The position numbers were made by a program, and so were the translations under genes. 64,000 bases of DNA from Leptospira fainei serovar Hurstbridge str. BUT 6 (GTDB lineage: Bacteria; Spirochaetota; Leptospiria; Leptospirales; Leptospiraceae), in the NCBI RefSeq assembly GCF_000306235.2, contig NZ_AKWZ02000002.1, forward strand, positions 386,001-450,000, in the 5' to 3' direction. Positions 50,956 to 59,496 of this stretch are shown here, piece by piece (positions within the stretch are counted from its first letter, which is position 1; each line of letters starts with the position of its first letter). The notes under the pieces were generated by a model, which saw only the letters and a program-made list of their open reading frames with translations, made no database searches and was not told the DNA's origin.

Positions 50956-51819
50956 ATGCAATCTAATTCGACATCACGCAGTTTCTATTTTCTTTTTGTC
51001 TGTTTCTTATCGCTCCCCTCTTTGCTTTACGGCGAGGACGCAGCCATTCCAAAATTCAAGGAGCTCCCGGAGGAGAGACCGGCCCCTCCCGAAGGGAACT
51101 GGGAATTCGGGGCAAGATTCGGTGCGGGAATGAGAGGACTGAATCGATTCGATCATAATCTGAGCGGTTTTTCTTCTACGTTAGATCCGCGAGTTCCTTC
51201 TGAAACGAGAGAAAGAAACGACCGTACGATGACTCAGGGAGAAGTTCTTATTAGAACCCGATTCTCCGGAAATTTTAAAGTGGGCGTGCTTGGCGGATTT
51301 CATTACTTTAGAAATTTCGGACTTACAAATATTACCGGCGATCCCTTTTATACTCGTTTAAACTTCGGGATGGAAAGCTTATATTTTTTAGCGATGGTTT
51401 GGCAAGACGGCCGCGTGAACCGATGGCTGAACTGGGAGGCCGGCTTTGGAGGAGGATACACCAAAGCCTTATGGATTTCAAGAGGGTACGCGACTAACGG
51501 AAAGGAATATTTTCAGCAGGACGGAAACTTGAGCGGCACAGGAATCGAGTTTCGTTTAGAAGGTTCCTTATCCGCTCCCGTCACAAACCACATTTCCTTG
51601 AGCGTAGGCGCATTTCTATCCTGGATTAATATCGCATCATTTGACGGTTCCTTCAACGGAAGTTCATCCAGCATTTATATTCGACAAGACGGACGAGTTA
51701 CTCCTTTAACCGAGTCCGCCAACCAAACAAATATTCTGCTCTCTCAACAATACTCCCGCAAATTAGATATGCAGGCAGCCTACGGCGGAATTTTCTTCGG
51801 CGTCAATTACCGGCTGTAA
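50956..51819 (+). CDS. Probable outer-membrane beta-barrel protein
   Basis: 287 residues from the ATG at 50956, which gives a signal peptide (FYFLFVCFLSLPSLLYGED). An open frame to 50893 adds 21 unlikely residues. The mature protein has many alternating aromatic/polar strands separated by turns (GEVLIRTRFSGNFKVGVLGG; WLNWEAGFGGGYTKALWIS; LSVGAFLSWINIASF), with glycine-aromatic patterns and a final strand GGIFFGVNYRL. This fits an outer-membrane barrel of about 10-14 strands. The family is not recognised; a transport or surface role is inference. It is divergent from the symporter-decarboxylase gene. Confidence 0.65.
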   Translation: MQSNSTSRSFYFLFVCFLSLPSLLYGEDAAIPKFKELPEERPAPPEGNWEFGARFGAGMRGLNRFDHNLSGFSSTLDPRVPSETRERNDRTMTQGEVLIRTRFSGNFKVGVLGGFHYFRNFGLTNITGDPFYTRLNFGMESLYFLAMVWQDGRVNRWLNWEAGFGGGYTKALWISRGYATNGKEYFQQDGNLSGTGIEFRLEGSLSAPVTNHISLSVGAFLSWINIASFDGSFNGSSSSIYIRQDGRVTPLTESANQTNILLSQQYSRKLDMQAAYGGIFFGVNYRL

Positions 51820-51826
51820 TTTTCGA

Positions 51827-52474
51827 TTAGTGAGCTGACGATTCCGAAAGTAGATGAGACGGAGGAGCGTTCTTATATTTGGATTCCTCCAATTTATCTT
51901 TCATTTTGCGTAACGTCTCGTAGGGAATATCCACTACGACAAAATTAGCTATTGACGATGGAATACTGCCGCCCGGTTCGCTATGTACTTGATAGGTAAC
52001 TTCCACTTCGTCGCCCTTTGGTACGAATTTCCAAAACCCTTTGATCTTGCCGCGAACGATTCCCTTTTTTTCCGGTACGGCGGAATTATCCGCAGGTCTC
52101 ATCGTATAGGTTACGGCTCCGGTCGTCTTATCCTGAGAAAAGACGGAATGAACTATAAAGTCACGATCGTCTAACGGCCAAGGAACTCCGTTTAATATAT
52201 ATATATATTTCTCTTTCTGATTCAAAACTTTTATCGCTTCCGACTTCTTACAATCTTTCAACCAAGTAGTGTAAGAAGGATTATCTTCTAGAAGAGCGAG
52301 TATTGAGTTCAAACTAGCCTTCACTTTCGTCTTTCCCCGAAACTCCTTCAGTTCGGAACCTTCCACATTTCGCGTGTGAACGGTCACCCCATTCTTTTCC
52401 TTGGCCAAATCCCATGCGAAAATTTGAAACGGAAAAAATGAAATACACAGTAAAAGAATGATTTTATGAAACAT
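51827..52474 (-). CDS. Exported START-domain protein
   Basis: 215 residues. A signal peptide of about 20 residues (KIILLLCISFFPFQIFAW) and a START-like lipid-binding fold: LKEFRGKTKVKASLNSILAL, WLKDCKKSEAIKVL, GVPWPLDDRDFIVHSV, VEVTYQVHSEPGGSIPSSIA, NFVVVDIPYETLRKMKD. Periplasmic START proteins can bind sterols or other hydrophobic lipids; the ligand here is unknown. A (TA)-type run lies within the coding sequence near 52195-52209 (residues KYIYIL). It is convergent with the barrel gene across 7 bp. Upstream gene is the 7TM sensor. Confidence 0.8.
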   Translation of the reverse strand: MFHKIILLLCISFFPFQIFAWDLAKEKNGVTVHTRNVEGSELKEFRGKTKVKASLNSILALLEDNPSYTTWLKDCKKSEAIKVLNQKEKYIYILNGVPWPLDDRDFIVHSVFSQDKTTGAVTYTMRPADNSAVPEKKGIVRGKIKGFWKFVPKGDEVEVTYQVHSEPGGSIPSSIANFVVVDIPYETLRKMKDKLEESKYKNAPPSHLLSESSAH

Positions 52475-52590
52475 AGATATCGCCCCATCGATCGAAGTTG
52501 GATTCTCGTTCGAAAAAGAAAGTCGTCAATACCTTTTCGAACGGAACCTATCGCTCATTTTTCTCGGACTCTTGAAATTAAAGGGAACTT

Positions 52591-54759
52591 TTATGTATCT
52601 AAGGATGAGGGTTCCCTTTTATATTTTAAGGGTTTCTGCAAATATTTGATCAAAAGCACTTTATTTCCTTTGTCGTTGAATTTAACCACATCGAAGACTT
52701 TCCGGGTCATCATGATTCCGCGACCATGAGTATAACTTTGCTCGTTCAGTTTTTCGCCGTCCAGATTCAGGATTTTCTTAAAATCAAATCCGTCCCCTTC
52801 GTCATAAATTTCGAACCCGATTCGTTTCGAATTCAGCGAGTATGCGACTTTTACGGATCTAGTCCCGTAAAAGACCTCCTTTTGTCTCTTTTGGATGAAC
52901 TCCATATAATTTCCGGATTTCATCGCATCCGTTTTCTCATCAAAGCTGATACCGAGATTTCCGTGCTCAATCGCATTGATCAGAACTTCGCGTAGACAAA
53001 TACGAACCGCCGTCACGACCTCGGAACCCACGAATTGCGTCAAATTTGCGGTTAATTGGCGACTTAAGATATCGGCGTTCCTAAGATAATTGTTCACGGT
53101 AAAATTCATACTTTCGCTTTGCAAAAATCTAGAAAGAATATCTTCCGAGATTTCGGAAACCTTTCCTAAAACCATTCGTTTCCCTTCCGCGTCGAAAGAT
53201 TGTAATCGAATTTTTACCGGTTTAGGTTCCATAACATATTTTTGACTGAACTCGGAATGAAACTCGACCGTCTTTTTGAGCTTGAGATGCTCCTCTAATT
53301 TTTCCTTCGCCAGGAACAGATTCAAGGAACCTTCCGGGCCTTCGGGAGAATATATTAGATCCAGCAGACTCTTTCCTTTTACTTCGGCGGGACGATGTCC
53401 GGTCAATCTCGATAAGGTTCGATTGGCATCCTGTATCTTTCCCTCCTGATCTAAAGTAAGTAAAAGTTCTTCCGCCCCTTCGAATAAATTTCGAAAACGC
53501 ATTTCGGACTGTTCGATCGCGTGCTTTGCTTCGTTTAGATCTCCGACCTTGTTCGTTAGATTTATAGAAAGTTCGTTTACTCGATCCGCAAGCGACATCG
53601 CGATCAGTAACACATGCAATACGGAGCCGATCTCAACTCCCCAGTTTACGATTCCGATCGTATGCGGAAGTATTCCCGAAAACTTTAATAAGTATAAGAA
53701 TGTTCCGATGATAAGCGCAAACCAAGCTCCTAAAAAGAAGGAAGCATATCTTAAATTTCTGGATAAATTCTGAAACCCGACTAAGAAGAGACCGATCAAT
53801 CCCAAAAAAGCGATCGGAAAATATAAAGCCAAACCGACTCTAACAGGCAAGAAATATCCCGTTACAGTTAAAAAAGCGGAAGCATAAACGACGCCTAAAA
53901 TCAGGATATTGGATCGAGGATGACGTCTCTTCGTATCAAAATAGGTTCGAATAAAATCCGCTGCTGTTGCGACCGACAGAAACATAAACGACGTAACACA
54001 TTGACTCGCCCAAGTCGTGGCGTTGGGCCAAAAAAATTGCGAGGCATAGCCGCACATAACCCATTGAATGAAAATTCCAGCGCCTACATACGTGGAAAAT
54101 GCAAAATAAATCTTTTCCTTTGTAGAAAGAAAAAGAAAAAGATTATATAATACCATAACCAAGATCGCACCGAAATACAGCCCTTCCAGAATTTGTTCCG
54201 AATTCACTTTGGAAAAAAAATCCCGACGTTTATATGCAAAGGCGGCGAAATTTACCGCGCTAGTCGTTTCAATTCGAACCAGTATGCGATCCTTGGAATG
54301 CGGCGGGGTTTCGAAGGGAAAACTCGGATACCGATAAAAGATCGGTCTCTCTTTGAAAGGAATGGAATCTCCGGCACGATAAATCGGTTCGGAATTTCCC
54401 GAAGCTTGGTATACGTCAATTTTATCGATGTAAGCGTACTGAATTTCTAAAACCCAGGAAAGAGTTTCGTCACTCGAGTTCTCGATCGGAATCGAGAACC
54501 AGTAAGCCGACGAATTATAGCCGAAGGAGGAAGATAAAACGGGTTGAAATTCGGCGTTCTCCAATACCTGGCGATATTCGGTCGAACGACTAAAATCGAC
54601 CCAAACTTCCGAGTGATTACTTAGCGGGATCCCGGTCGACGGAATTTTGAAAGTATCAAAGGCTAAGACCGGGACAGCATGGAAAGATAGTAGGAATATA
54701 AAGCTTCTAAGAAAGATAGAGCCTTTTCCAATTTCCATTGTACTTTCGAGAATGCCCAC
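52591..54759 (-). CDS. 7TM-DISM sensor with PAS domain and anti-sigma-type ATPase domain
   Basis: 722 residues. Signal-like start, a periplasmic 7TMR-DISMED2 domain at about 35-185 (FSRSTEYRQVLENAEF; SSAYWFSIPIENSSDETL), seven membrane helices at about 190-395, then a PAS domain at about 425-545 (FRNLFEGAEELLLTLDQEG, DANRTLSRLTGHRPAEV). The C-terminal GHKL ATPase of RsbW type has REVLINAIEHGN (N box), DEGDGFDF and HGRGIMM. No HisKA dimerisation and phospho-acceptor His is seen, so it probably signals through protein binding or Ser phosphorylation. The ligand is unknown. No sigma factor or anti-sigma antagonist gene is adjacent. Confidence 0.85.
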   Translation of the reverse strand: MGILESTMEIGKGSIFLRSFIFLLSFHAVPVLAFDTFKIPSTGIPLSNHSEVWVDFSRSTEYRQVLENAEFQPVLSSSFGYNSSAYWFSIPIENSSDETLSWVLEIQYAYIDKIDVYQASGNSEPIYRAGDSIPFKERPIFYRYPSFPFETPPHSKDRILVRIETTSAVNFAAFAYKRRDFFSKVNSEQILEGLYFGAILVMVLYNLFLFLSTKEKIYFAFSTYVGAGIFIQWVMCGYASQFFWPNATTWASQCVTSFMFLSVATAADFIRTYFDTKRRHPRSNILILGVVYASAFLTVTGYFLPVRVGLALYFPIAFLGLIGLFLVGFQNLSRNLRYASFFLGAWFALIIGTFLYLLKFSGILPHTIGIVNWGVEIGSVLHVLLIAMSLADRVNELSINLTNKVGDLNEAKHAIEQSEMRFRNLFEGAEELLLTLDQEGKIQDANRTLSRLTGHRPAEVKGKSLLDLIYSPEGPEGSLNLFLAKEKLEEHLKLKKTVEFHSEFSQKYVMEPKPVKIRLQSFDAEGKRMVLGKVSEISEDILSRFLQSESMNFTVNNYLRNADILSRQLTANLTQFVGSEVVTAVRICLREVLINAIEHGNLGISFDEKTDAMKSGNYMEFIQKRQKEVFYGTRSVKVAYSLNSKRIGFEIYDEGDGFDFKKILNLDGEKLNEQSYTHGRGIMMTRKVFDVVKFNDKGNKVLLIKYLQKPLKYKREPSSLDT

Positions 54760-54794
54760 TCTTTCTCCTTAAATTCGTAATTGAAGGGAGAAGA

Positions 54795-54824
54795 TTGACT
54801 CGATGCCGATTGGCATCAAGTCAA
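54795..54824. promoter_or_regulatory. Inverted repeat between acyl-CoA dehydrogenase and sensor genes
   Basis: TTGACT-C-GATGCC, a 4-nt centre, GGCATC-A-AGTCAA: two 6-bp arms per side with one mismatch. It lies in the 74-bp gap 3' of the dehydrogenase and 5' of the sensor gene. It may terminate the first or be an operator for the second. Confidence 0.5.
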
Positions 54825-54833
54825 AATCGGAGT

Positions 54834-56015
54834 TTACCCTTTTTTAGTTTTCGAAGCGGCATCCTTGATTAGACCGGCTGCTATTTCGTTCCTTTGGATT
54901 TGGCTCGTTCCTTCGTAAATTTGAAGAATCTTCGCATCACGATAATATTTTTCCACCGGATATTCCTTGGTATAGCCGTATCCTCCGAAAATCTGAACGG
55001 CATCGGAAGCGACTTGTACAGCGGAATCGGACGCGTAACATTTTGCCATTGCCGAGAATTTTGCCGCATCCTTATGCATCGACTCCGCATATACGCCCGC
55101 TTTATAAGTAAGTAAACGAGATCCTTCTATCTTAATCGCCATGTCTGCAAGCATATGTTGGATCGCTTGAAAGGATGCAATCGTAGTTCCGAATTGTTCC
55201 CTTTGACGGGCATAATCGATAGCTGCGTCAAATGCTCCTTGCATGACCCCGACCGCGCCTGCGGCAACCGCGGGACGCGATAGAATCAAAGTCTTGAATG
55301 CGTGTAGAAAACCTTGGTTTTCCTTTCCGCCTAAAAGATTTTCCTCCGGGATTTCGCAATCTTCCATGATCAATTGTCGAGTCTCAGAACAGCGAATTCC
55401 AAGCTTATCTTCTTTTTTTCCGAATGAGAATCCTTTCGTTCCCTTTTCGATGATGAAGCAGGAAATTCCTCTAGGTCCGCGGTCCTTGTCCGTCATGGCA
55501 AAAACGGTATAAATATCGGCTTGTCCGGCGCTACTAATCCACTGCTTGGTTCCGTTTAGTACATATCGATCGCCCTTCTTTACGGCGACAGTCGTCATAG
55601 AAGGAACGTCGGATCCTGCATTCGGTTCCGATAATCCGAACGCCGCAGTCTTCTCACCGGAAGCTAATAGAGGTAACCATTTATCTTTTTGGGCTTTTGT
55701 TCCTCCTACGTCGATCGGAAGCGCGCCTAGCTTCGTGGAAGTAAATGCAGTGTTCACACCTAAACATCCCCAAGAGACTTCCTCGGCTAGGATGATTCCG
55801 CCCATCATACCGTATCCTAATCCGCCATGTTCCTCATCGAACAAAGCTTGGTATAAACCGGCTTCCTTAAATTTTTGCAGAATGGCTTTCGGGTATTCGT
55901 TATTTTCGTCGTAGTGCATACGGTTAGGAACGACTTCCTTTCGCACGACATCGCGAACTAAATCGCGTAATTGTAAGAGCTCTTCCGGAAGATCAAATTG
56001 TAGGGTTGATTGCAA
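54834..56015 (-). CDS. Acyl-CoA dehydrogenase
   Basis: 393 residues. N-terminal helical domain (LRDLVRDVVRKEVVPNRMHY), the FAD-binding middle (AFGLSEPNAGSDVPSM and QWISSAGQADIYTVFAMTDK) and the C-terminal catalytic region YGYTKEYPVEKYYRDAKI then QIYEGTSQIQRNEIA, where the Glu of IYEG is the usual catalytic base of short/medium-chain enzymes. It oxidises an acyl-CoA to the 2-enoyl-CoA in beta-oxidation, with electrons to ETF; chain length cannot be read. The start is a TTG preceded by AAGGAG at 9 nt, a strong site. Downstream inverted repeat at 54795-54824. Confidence 0.93.
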   Translation of the reverse strand: MQSTLQFDLPEELLQLRDLVRDVVRKEVVPNRMHYDENNEYPKAILQKFKEAGLYQALFDEEHGGLGYGMMGGIILAEEVSWGCLGVNTAFTSTKLGALPIDVGGTKAQKDKWLPLLASGEKTAAFGLSEPNAGSDVPSMTTVAVKKGDRYVLNGTKQWISSAGQADIYTVFAMTDKDRGPRGISCFIIEKGTKGFSFGKKEDKLGIRCSETRQLIMEDCEIPEENLLGGKENQGFLHAFKTLILSRPAVAAGAVGVMQGAFDAAIDYARQREQFGTTIASFQAIQHMLADMAIKIEGSRLLTYKAGVYAESMHKDAAKFSAMAKCYASDSAVQVASDAVQIFGGYGYTKEYPVEKYYRDAKILQIYEGTSQIQRNEIAAGLIKDAASKTKKG

Positions 56016-56182
56016 GAGGTGTTTCTCCTTCGGCTATTTCGCTATAGGGATTATCCTACGCTTGGCCTAGTTTTTTCCGTCCCCCTCTAGATAGCAAGTC
56101 GTTGCGGTTCAAAAATGAACCGTTAAGTTTGATTGATATGAGCGCGAATCATTTAGTTTTATATACGAACAAAACGAGAAAA

Positions 56183-57388
56183 TCAAATACCGAATTTAAT
56201 CCACGCGTAACCGACAAGGATCGGAAGACTCGCAAGACGAATCGATTCCCATACGATCGCTTTCTTTCTCCCTTCCAGCAGAATGCCTATTGTATAGAAA
56301 GAGAAAGTAATCCAGAGCGAAGCGAGCAGGAAAATTTCAATACCGAGAATTCCTTTCTTAAAAAACCTTAGAGCCGATAAAGTAAGGATCGCCAAAATAA
56401 AAAATTGCGCGATCGCATATACTTTTCTCTCTCTTGAAATTTGCGGATCGTAAACTTGCAATAATTCCCGACTGATCGGAGGAATCTCCTTTGTTCCCCC
56501 CAATGAGGACGGTCTCCAATCCGGTTTTTGAACAAGAAGAAGAAACTTATCTTTCCAATTCGGGGCAAGACGTATCAAATTCCACAAATCTCGATAAATG
56601 TGCAAATTCGCAGTCAATGGATTGAAGGTCCCTAACTGAGTAGTTAGACCGTATACCGGCTCGGACGTTTCTTCCGCATACGTTCCGAACCATTTATCCC
56701 AAAGGATTAATATTCCACCGTGGTTTTTGTCCAAATACTTCGGATCTCTTCCATGGTGCACTCTATGGTGCGAAGGCGTTAGAAAGATCTGCTCCACCCA
56801 ACCTAGCTTTCCAATCAGCCGTGTGTGAACCCAAAATTGATATATCTTGAGAATCCCCTGACAAAGTAAAAGCGACCACCAAGGAACTCCCGCTATTGCA
56901 AGCGGAAGATTAAACGCATATTCGAAAATTCTTTGAAAGCTGGATTGTCTCAATGCCACCGATAAATTGAATTCCTCGCTGGAATGGTGGGTAACGTGGC
57001 AAGCCCAAAGAAAATGAACTTCGTGCGTTGCTCTATGAAACCAGTAGTAGATAAAATCGACGGCCAAGAGAATCAGTAACCAGGATATCGTCTCAGCCCA
57101 CCGAAATTCCCAGCCGTCCACTCCTCGAATTATGGGAGATCCTACGGGAAGCTCCGAAAAACCCCAAAGATGCTGAATCGAAAAATGAACTCGAACTTGT
57201 TCGTAGATCCAAAGCGATCCAAGAGTCACAAAAACTCCCGTAAGAGAGAAGAGTATGCCGGTACCTAAATCGGTGATCGTATCGTTCCAACGATAAACGT
57301 TTTTCTTTCTTCCGATATAAGCTTCGACCAATATAAGAATCAAAAAGAACGGAACCGCTAAATCTATAATCGACTCTCCCATTATCAA
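56183..57388 (-). CDS. Sterol desaturase/fatty-acid hydroxylase-family membrane protein
   Basis: 401 residues, multi-pass. The di-iron histidine clusters are present in order: H118-RAT-H122, H131-VT-HH (134-135), and HHRVHH (207-212) with a following GRDP. Membrane helices lie on both sides (about 10-28, 45-62, 103-118, 335-390). The family inserts oxygen or a double bond into lipids; alkylglycerol monooxygenase is the closest look-alike, and a wax-ester-like or ether-lipid role is possible. The gene follows the SDR gene by 18 bp in the same direction, so they are probably one unit. Confidence 0.85.
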   Translation of the reverse strand: MIMGESIIDLAVPFFLILILVEAYIGRKKNVYRWNDTITDLGTGILFSLTGVFVTLGSLWIYEQVRVHFSIQHLWGFSELPVGSPIIRGVDGWEFRWAETISWLLILLAVDFIYYWFHRATHEVHFLWACHVTHHSSEEFNLSVALRQSSFQRIFEYAFNLPLAIAGVPWWSLLLCQGILKIYQFWVHTRLIGKLGWVEQIFLTPSHHRVHHGRDPKYLDKNHGGILILWDKWFGTYAEETSEPVYGLTTQLGTFNPLTANLHIYRDLWNLIRLAPNWKDKFLLLVQKPDWRPSSLGGTKEIPPISRELLQVYDPQISRERKVYAIAQFFILAILTLSALRFFKKGILGIEIFLLASLWITFSFYTIGILLEGRKKAIVWESIRLASLPILVGYAWIKFGI

Positions 57389-57406
57389 ACCTCGCCGAAA
57401 CTTAAA

Positions 57407-58189
57407 TTATCCTACGGTATTGAAAATCTTCGCAATTTTCCGGATCAAAAAACGCGGAGTAATCCTTACGGATTGTGCCAAAACTTTATTAGCAAAACCT
57501 GAAATAACGACTGCCCGCCCGTTCTTTACCGCCTCGTATCCCAGTTTTGCGACATCATGAGGAGTTGCTTTAGGAACCATAGGACTATTTAAGAGCGCAG
57601 AATTATCCATCTCCGCTCTTTTAAAAAATTCAGTGTTCGTCGGTCCCGGACAGAGACAGGTTACCGTGACTCCCACCTTCTTCAATTCTTCGGAAATTCC
57701 TTCCGAGAAAAAAAGCACATACGCCTTACTCGCATAATAGTTCGTCATCAACGGACCCGGTTGAAATGCGGCGGTCGAAGCCACGTTTAGTATTTTTCCG
57801 GAATGCCTATCGACCATGTCCTTCAAAAACAAATGAGTCAGTGCGACGAGGGACGTCACGTTCACTTGGATCAAGGATAATTCCTGAGTTAAATCCAACG
57901 TATCGAAACGACCGTTCGTGCCGAATCCGGCATTGTTTACGAGAAGGTCCACTATCGCTTTTTTCTTTTTCGCAAAATCGTAGATCTTCTTCGGGCTTTT
58001 TGGATCCGATAAGTCGAGTGCAAGAAAATCCGTTTTTGCACCCAAAGATTCAGTTTCCTTTTTCACTTTTGCCAACGTTTTCGCATTTCTGGCTACGAGT
58101 ATCAAATCGTATCCGTCGGACGCCGCCAATTTCGCTATTTCATAACCGATCCCGGTACTTGCTCCGGTTATTATGGCCGTTTTTTTCAT
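57407..58189 (-). CDS. Short-chain dehydrogenase/reductase
   Basis: 260 residues of classical SDR fold: nucleotide site TGASTGIG (8-15), [12 protein letters not shown] (about 81-92), the catalytic Ser (S138 in VASTA) and Y151-x3-K155 (NYYASKAYV), and [10 protein letters not shown]. It reduces or oxidises a carbonyl or hydroxyl group with NAD(P)(H); the substrate is unknown. Pairing with the desaturase-type gene suggests lipid metabolism. A palindrome at 58288-58309 lies in the divergent region with the glutathione transferase gene. Confidence 0.92.
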   Translation of the reverse strand: MKKTAIITGASTGIGYEIAKLAASDGYDLILVARNAKTLAKVKKETESLGAKTDFLALDLSDPKSPKKIYDFAKKKKAIVDLLVNNAGFGTNGRFDTLDLTQELSLIQVNVTSLVALTHLFLKDMVDRHSGKILNVASTAAFQPGPLMTNYYASKAYVLFFSEGISEELKKVGVTVTCLCPGPTNTEFFKRAEMDNSALLNSPMVPKATPHDVAKLGYEAVKNGRAVVISGFANKVLAQSVRITPRFLIRKIAKIFNTVG

Positions 58190-58287
58190 CGAATAAGTTC
58201 TCCTAAAGCCGCCTTACAATTCCAGGCGTGAAGGCAATAATATGCGAAATTAGAAAGCGGGGAAAGAATAAAAATTCGACTTATCGA

Positions 58288-58309
58288 TTAGTTGGTCCAG
58301 CCAACTGAA
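58288..58309. promoter_or_regulatory. Operator-like palindrome between SDR and GST genes
   Basis: TTAGTTGG-TCCAG-CCAACTGAA: perfect 6-bp core arms (AGTTGG/CCAACT), nearly symmetric out to 8-9 bp. It lies 99 bp from the SDR start and 48 bp from the GST start, in the only divergent promoter region of the lipid cluster. The shape fits a TetR or GntR type site, but no regulator gene is adjacent. Confidence 0.5.
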
Positions 58310-58356
58310 GAAAAAAGCTTTACGATCCGATTTCTCCTTAAAGGATCCGATAACCT

Positions 58357-59010
58357 ATGATACGTTTATACGGATATCCTATCAGCAACTACTCCAATAA
58401 AGTAAAACTCTTCTTATTGGAAAAGAACATCGAATTCGAAGAAATAAGAACTCCTTATTCCCAGGACGAAGAATTTTTAAAGAGAAGCCCGATGGGAAAG
58501 ATTCCATATATTGAAATTAACGGAAACTATCTTTTCGAATCTCAGGCGATCATCGAATTCATCGAGGCGAACTTCCCGGATTCGAAGAAACTATTTCCGA
58601 TAGATCCGATAGAAGCGGCTTTAGTCAGATCCATAATTACGATAATAGAAAATTATATCGATACCCCCGCAAGAAGAGTTTATACGCCCGGTTTAAAGCA
58701 AGAATCCATTCCTACCGATGCAATCAAGGAGGTCCGAAGTGCACTGCAAAGAGCCACATCGGCATTAGCCAGAGTGGTAAAATTCTCTCCTTTTATCGCG
58801 GGATCAGAATTTACCGCCGCGGACTCCGCCGCATTCGCTACACTCCCCCTCGTCATCGATAATTTAAGCGAATGGATCTCCCCCTGTCCCGTAGAAGAAT
58901 TACCCGGTTTAAAGGCTTATTTAGAGATGATGAATTCTCTCCCTGGGCCTGCTAAGGTGGAAAAAGCTAGGGCGACGATTATGAAAGCTTTACGCAGAAG
59001 TAGAAAATAA
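58357..59010 (+). CDS. Glutathione S-transferase family protein
   Basis: 217 residues. N-terminal thioredoxin-like domain: MIRLYGYPISNYSNKVKLFL with the PISNYS turn (Ser in place of Cys at the usual active position), then GKIPYIEI and ESQAIIEFIE (the glutathione gamma-Glu site). The all-helical C-terminal domain (about 90-217) follows, with FIAGSEFTAADSAAFATLP. It may detoxify electrophiles or peroxides; substrate unknown. It is divergent from the SDR gene, with a palindrome between, and ends at a hairpin terminator. Confidence 0.88.
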   Translation: MIRLYGYPISNYSNKVKLFLLEKNIEFEEIRTPYSQDEEFLKRSPMGKIPYIEINGNYLFESQAIIEFIEANFPDSKKLFPIDPIEAALVRSIITIIENYIDTPARRVYTPGLKQESIPTDAIKEVRSALQRATSALARVVKFSPFIAGSEFTAADSAAFATLPLVIDNLSEWISPCPVEELPGLKAYLEMMNSLPGPAKVEKARATIMKALRRSRK

Positions 59011-59024
59011 GGGAACCCTTTCGC

Positions 59025-59047
59025 AAATTACGGGTCACCCGTAATTT
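59025..59047 (+). terminator. Hairpin terminator after GST gene
   Basis: AAATTACGGG and CCCGTAATTT with a TCA loop, a perfect 10-bp stem beginning 15 nt after the stop codon and followed by TTTATT. Good candidate for factor-independent termination. Confidence 0.75.
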
Positions 59048-59130
59048 ATTGTGCGACGCGATCTGATTTTCAAAATCTCAGGTTTGAATTCGTATAAAAC
59101 TCAAGTTGTATTCGATTTCAAAAAATCTGG

Positions 59131-59158
59131 TTGACTCGCGCCGTTCTGAAATTAACCT
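59131..59158 (+). promoter_or_regulatory. Weak candidate promoter for the gene at 59171
   Basis: TTGACT, 16 bp, TAACCT, ending 12 bp before the ATG. The -35 is good, the -10 poor. Confidence 0.25.
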
Positions 59159-59170
59159 TCGAGTGGCCTT

Positions 59171-59407
59171 ATGGAAGCAGAGAAAGTCATTTCCGTCCCC
59201 ATCAAAGAACTTCCTCACCTGAAAGTAATCCTCGCAGGTTGGTATAACTTCCTTAAGGACAGCTATGACCAAAAAAAAATCGACGCGGGGGCCTTTAAGG
59301 ACTCTTTAAAGACCAGCGTCGTCTATAATATCGATTCGGATCAGATCGAGCTTCTGCTTTCGGGAACTGAGCAACTGCTTCAGAATTTCCGCAAGAATCT
59401 TTCCTAA
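59171..59407 (+). CDS. Small conserved-looking protein of unknown function
   Basis: 78 residues. The sequence is helical and charged (EAEKVISVPIKELPHLKVIL, then SVVYNIDSDQIELLLSGTEQ, then LLQNFRKNLS). It has no signal peptide, membrane helix or known motif. It stands alone between the GST and the oligopeptidase gene. The start follows a weak ribosome site. I infer a small soluble cytoplasmic protein. Confidence 0.55.
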   Translation: MEAEKVISVPIKELPHLKVILAGWYNFLKDSYDQKKIDAGAFKDSLKTSVVYNIDSDQIELLLSGTEQLLQNFRKNLS

Positions 59408-59496
59408 ATTCCCAAGCATCGGACGATCGACGCATTCTTTTTCATAGGGGAGTTTTTGCCGTCGAAAATTCCCGATTAAAAGCTATAACACTTGTA

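Noticed and set aside
52195..52209. TA-repeat tract as a contingency locus
   Set aside because: It is short, in frame, encodes an ordinary beta strand (KYIYIL) and sits in a non-surface START protein; phase variation is unlikely.
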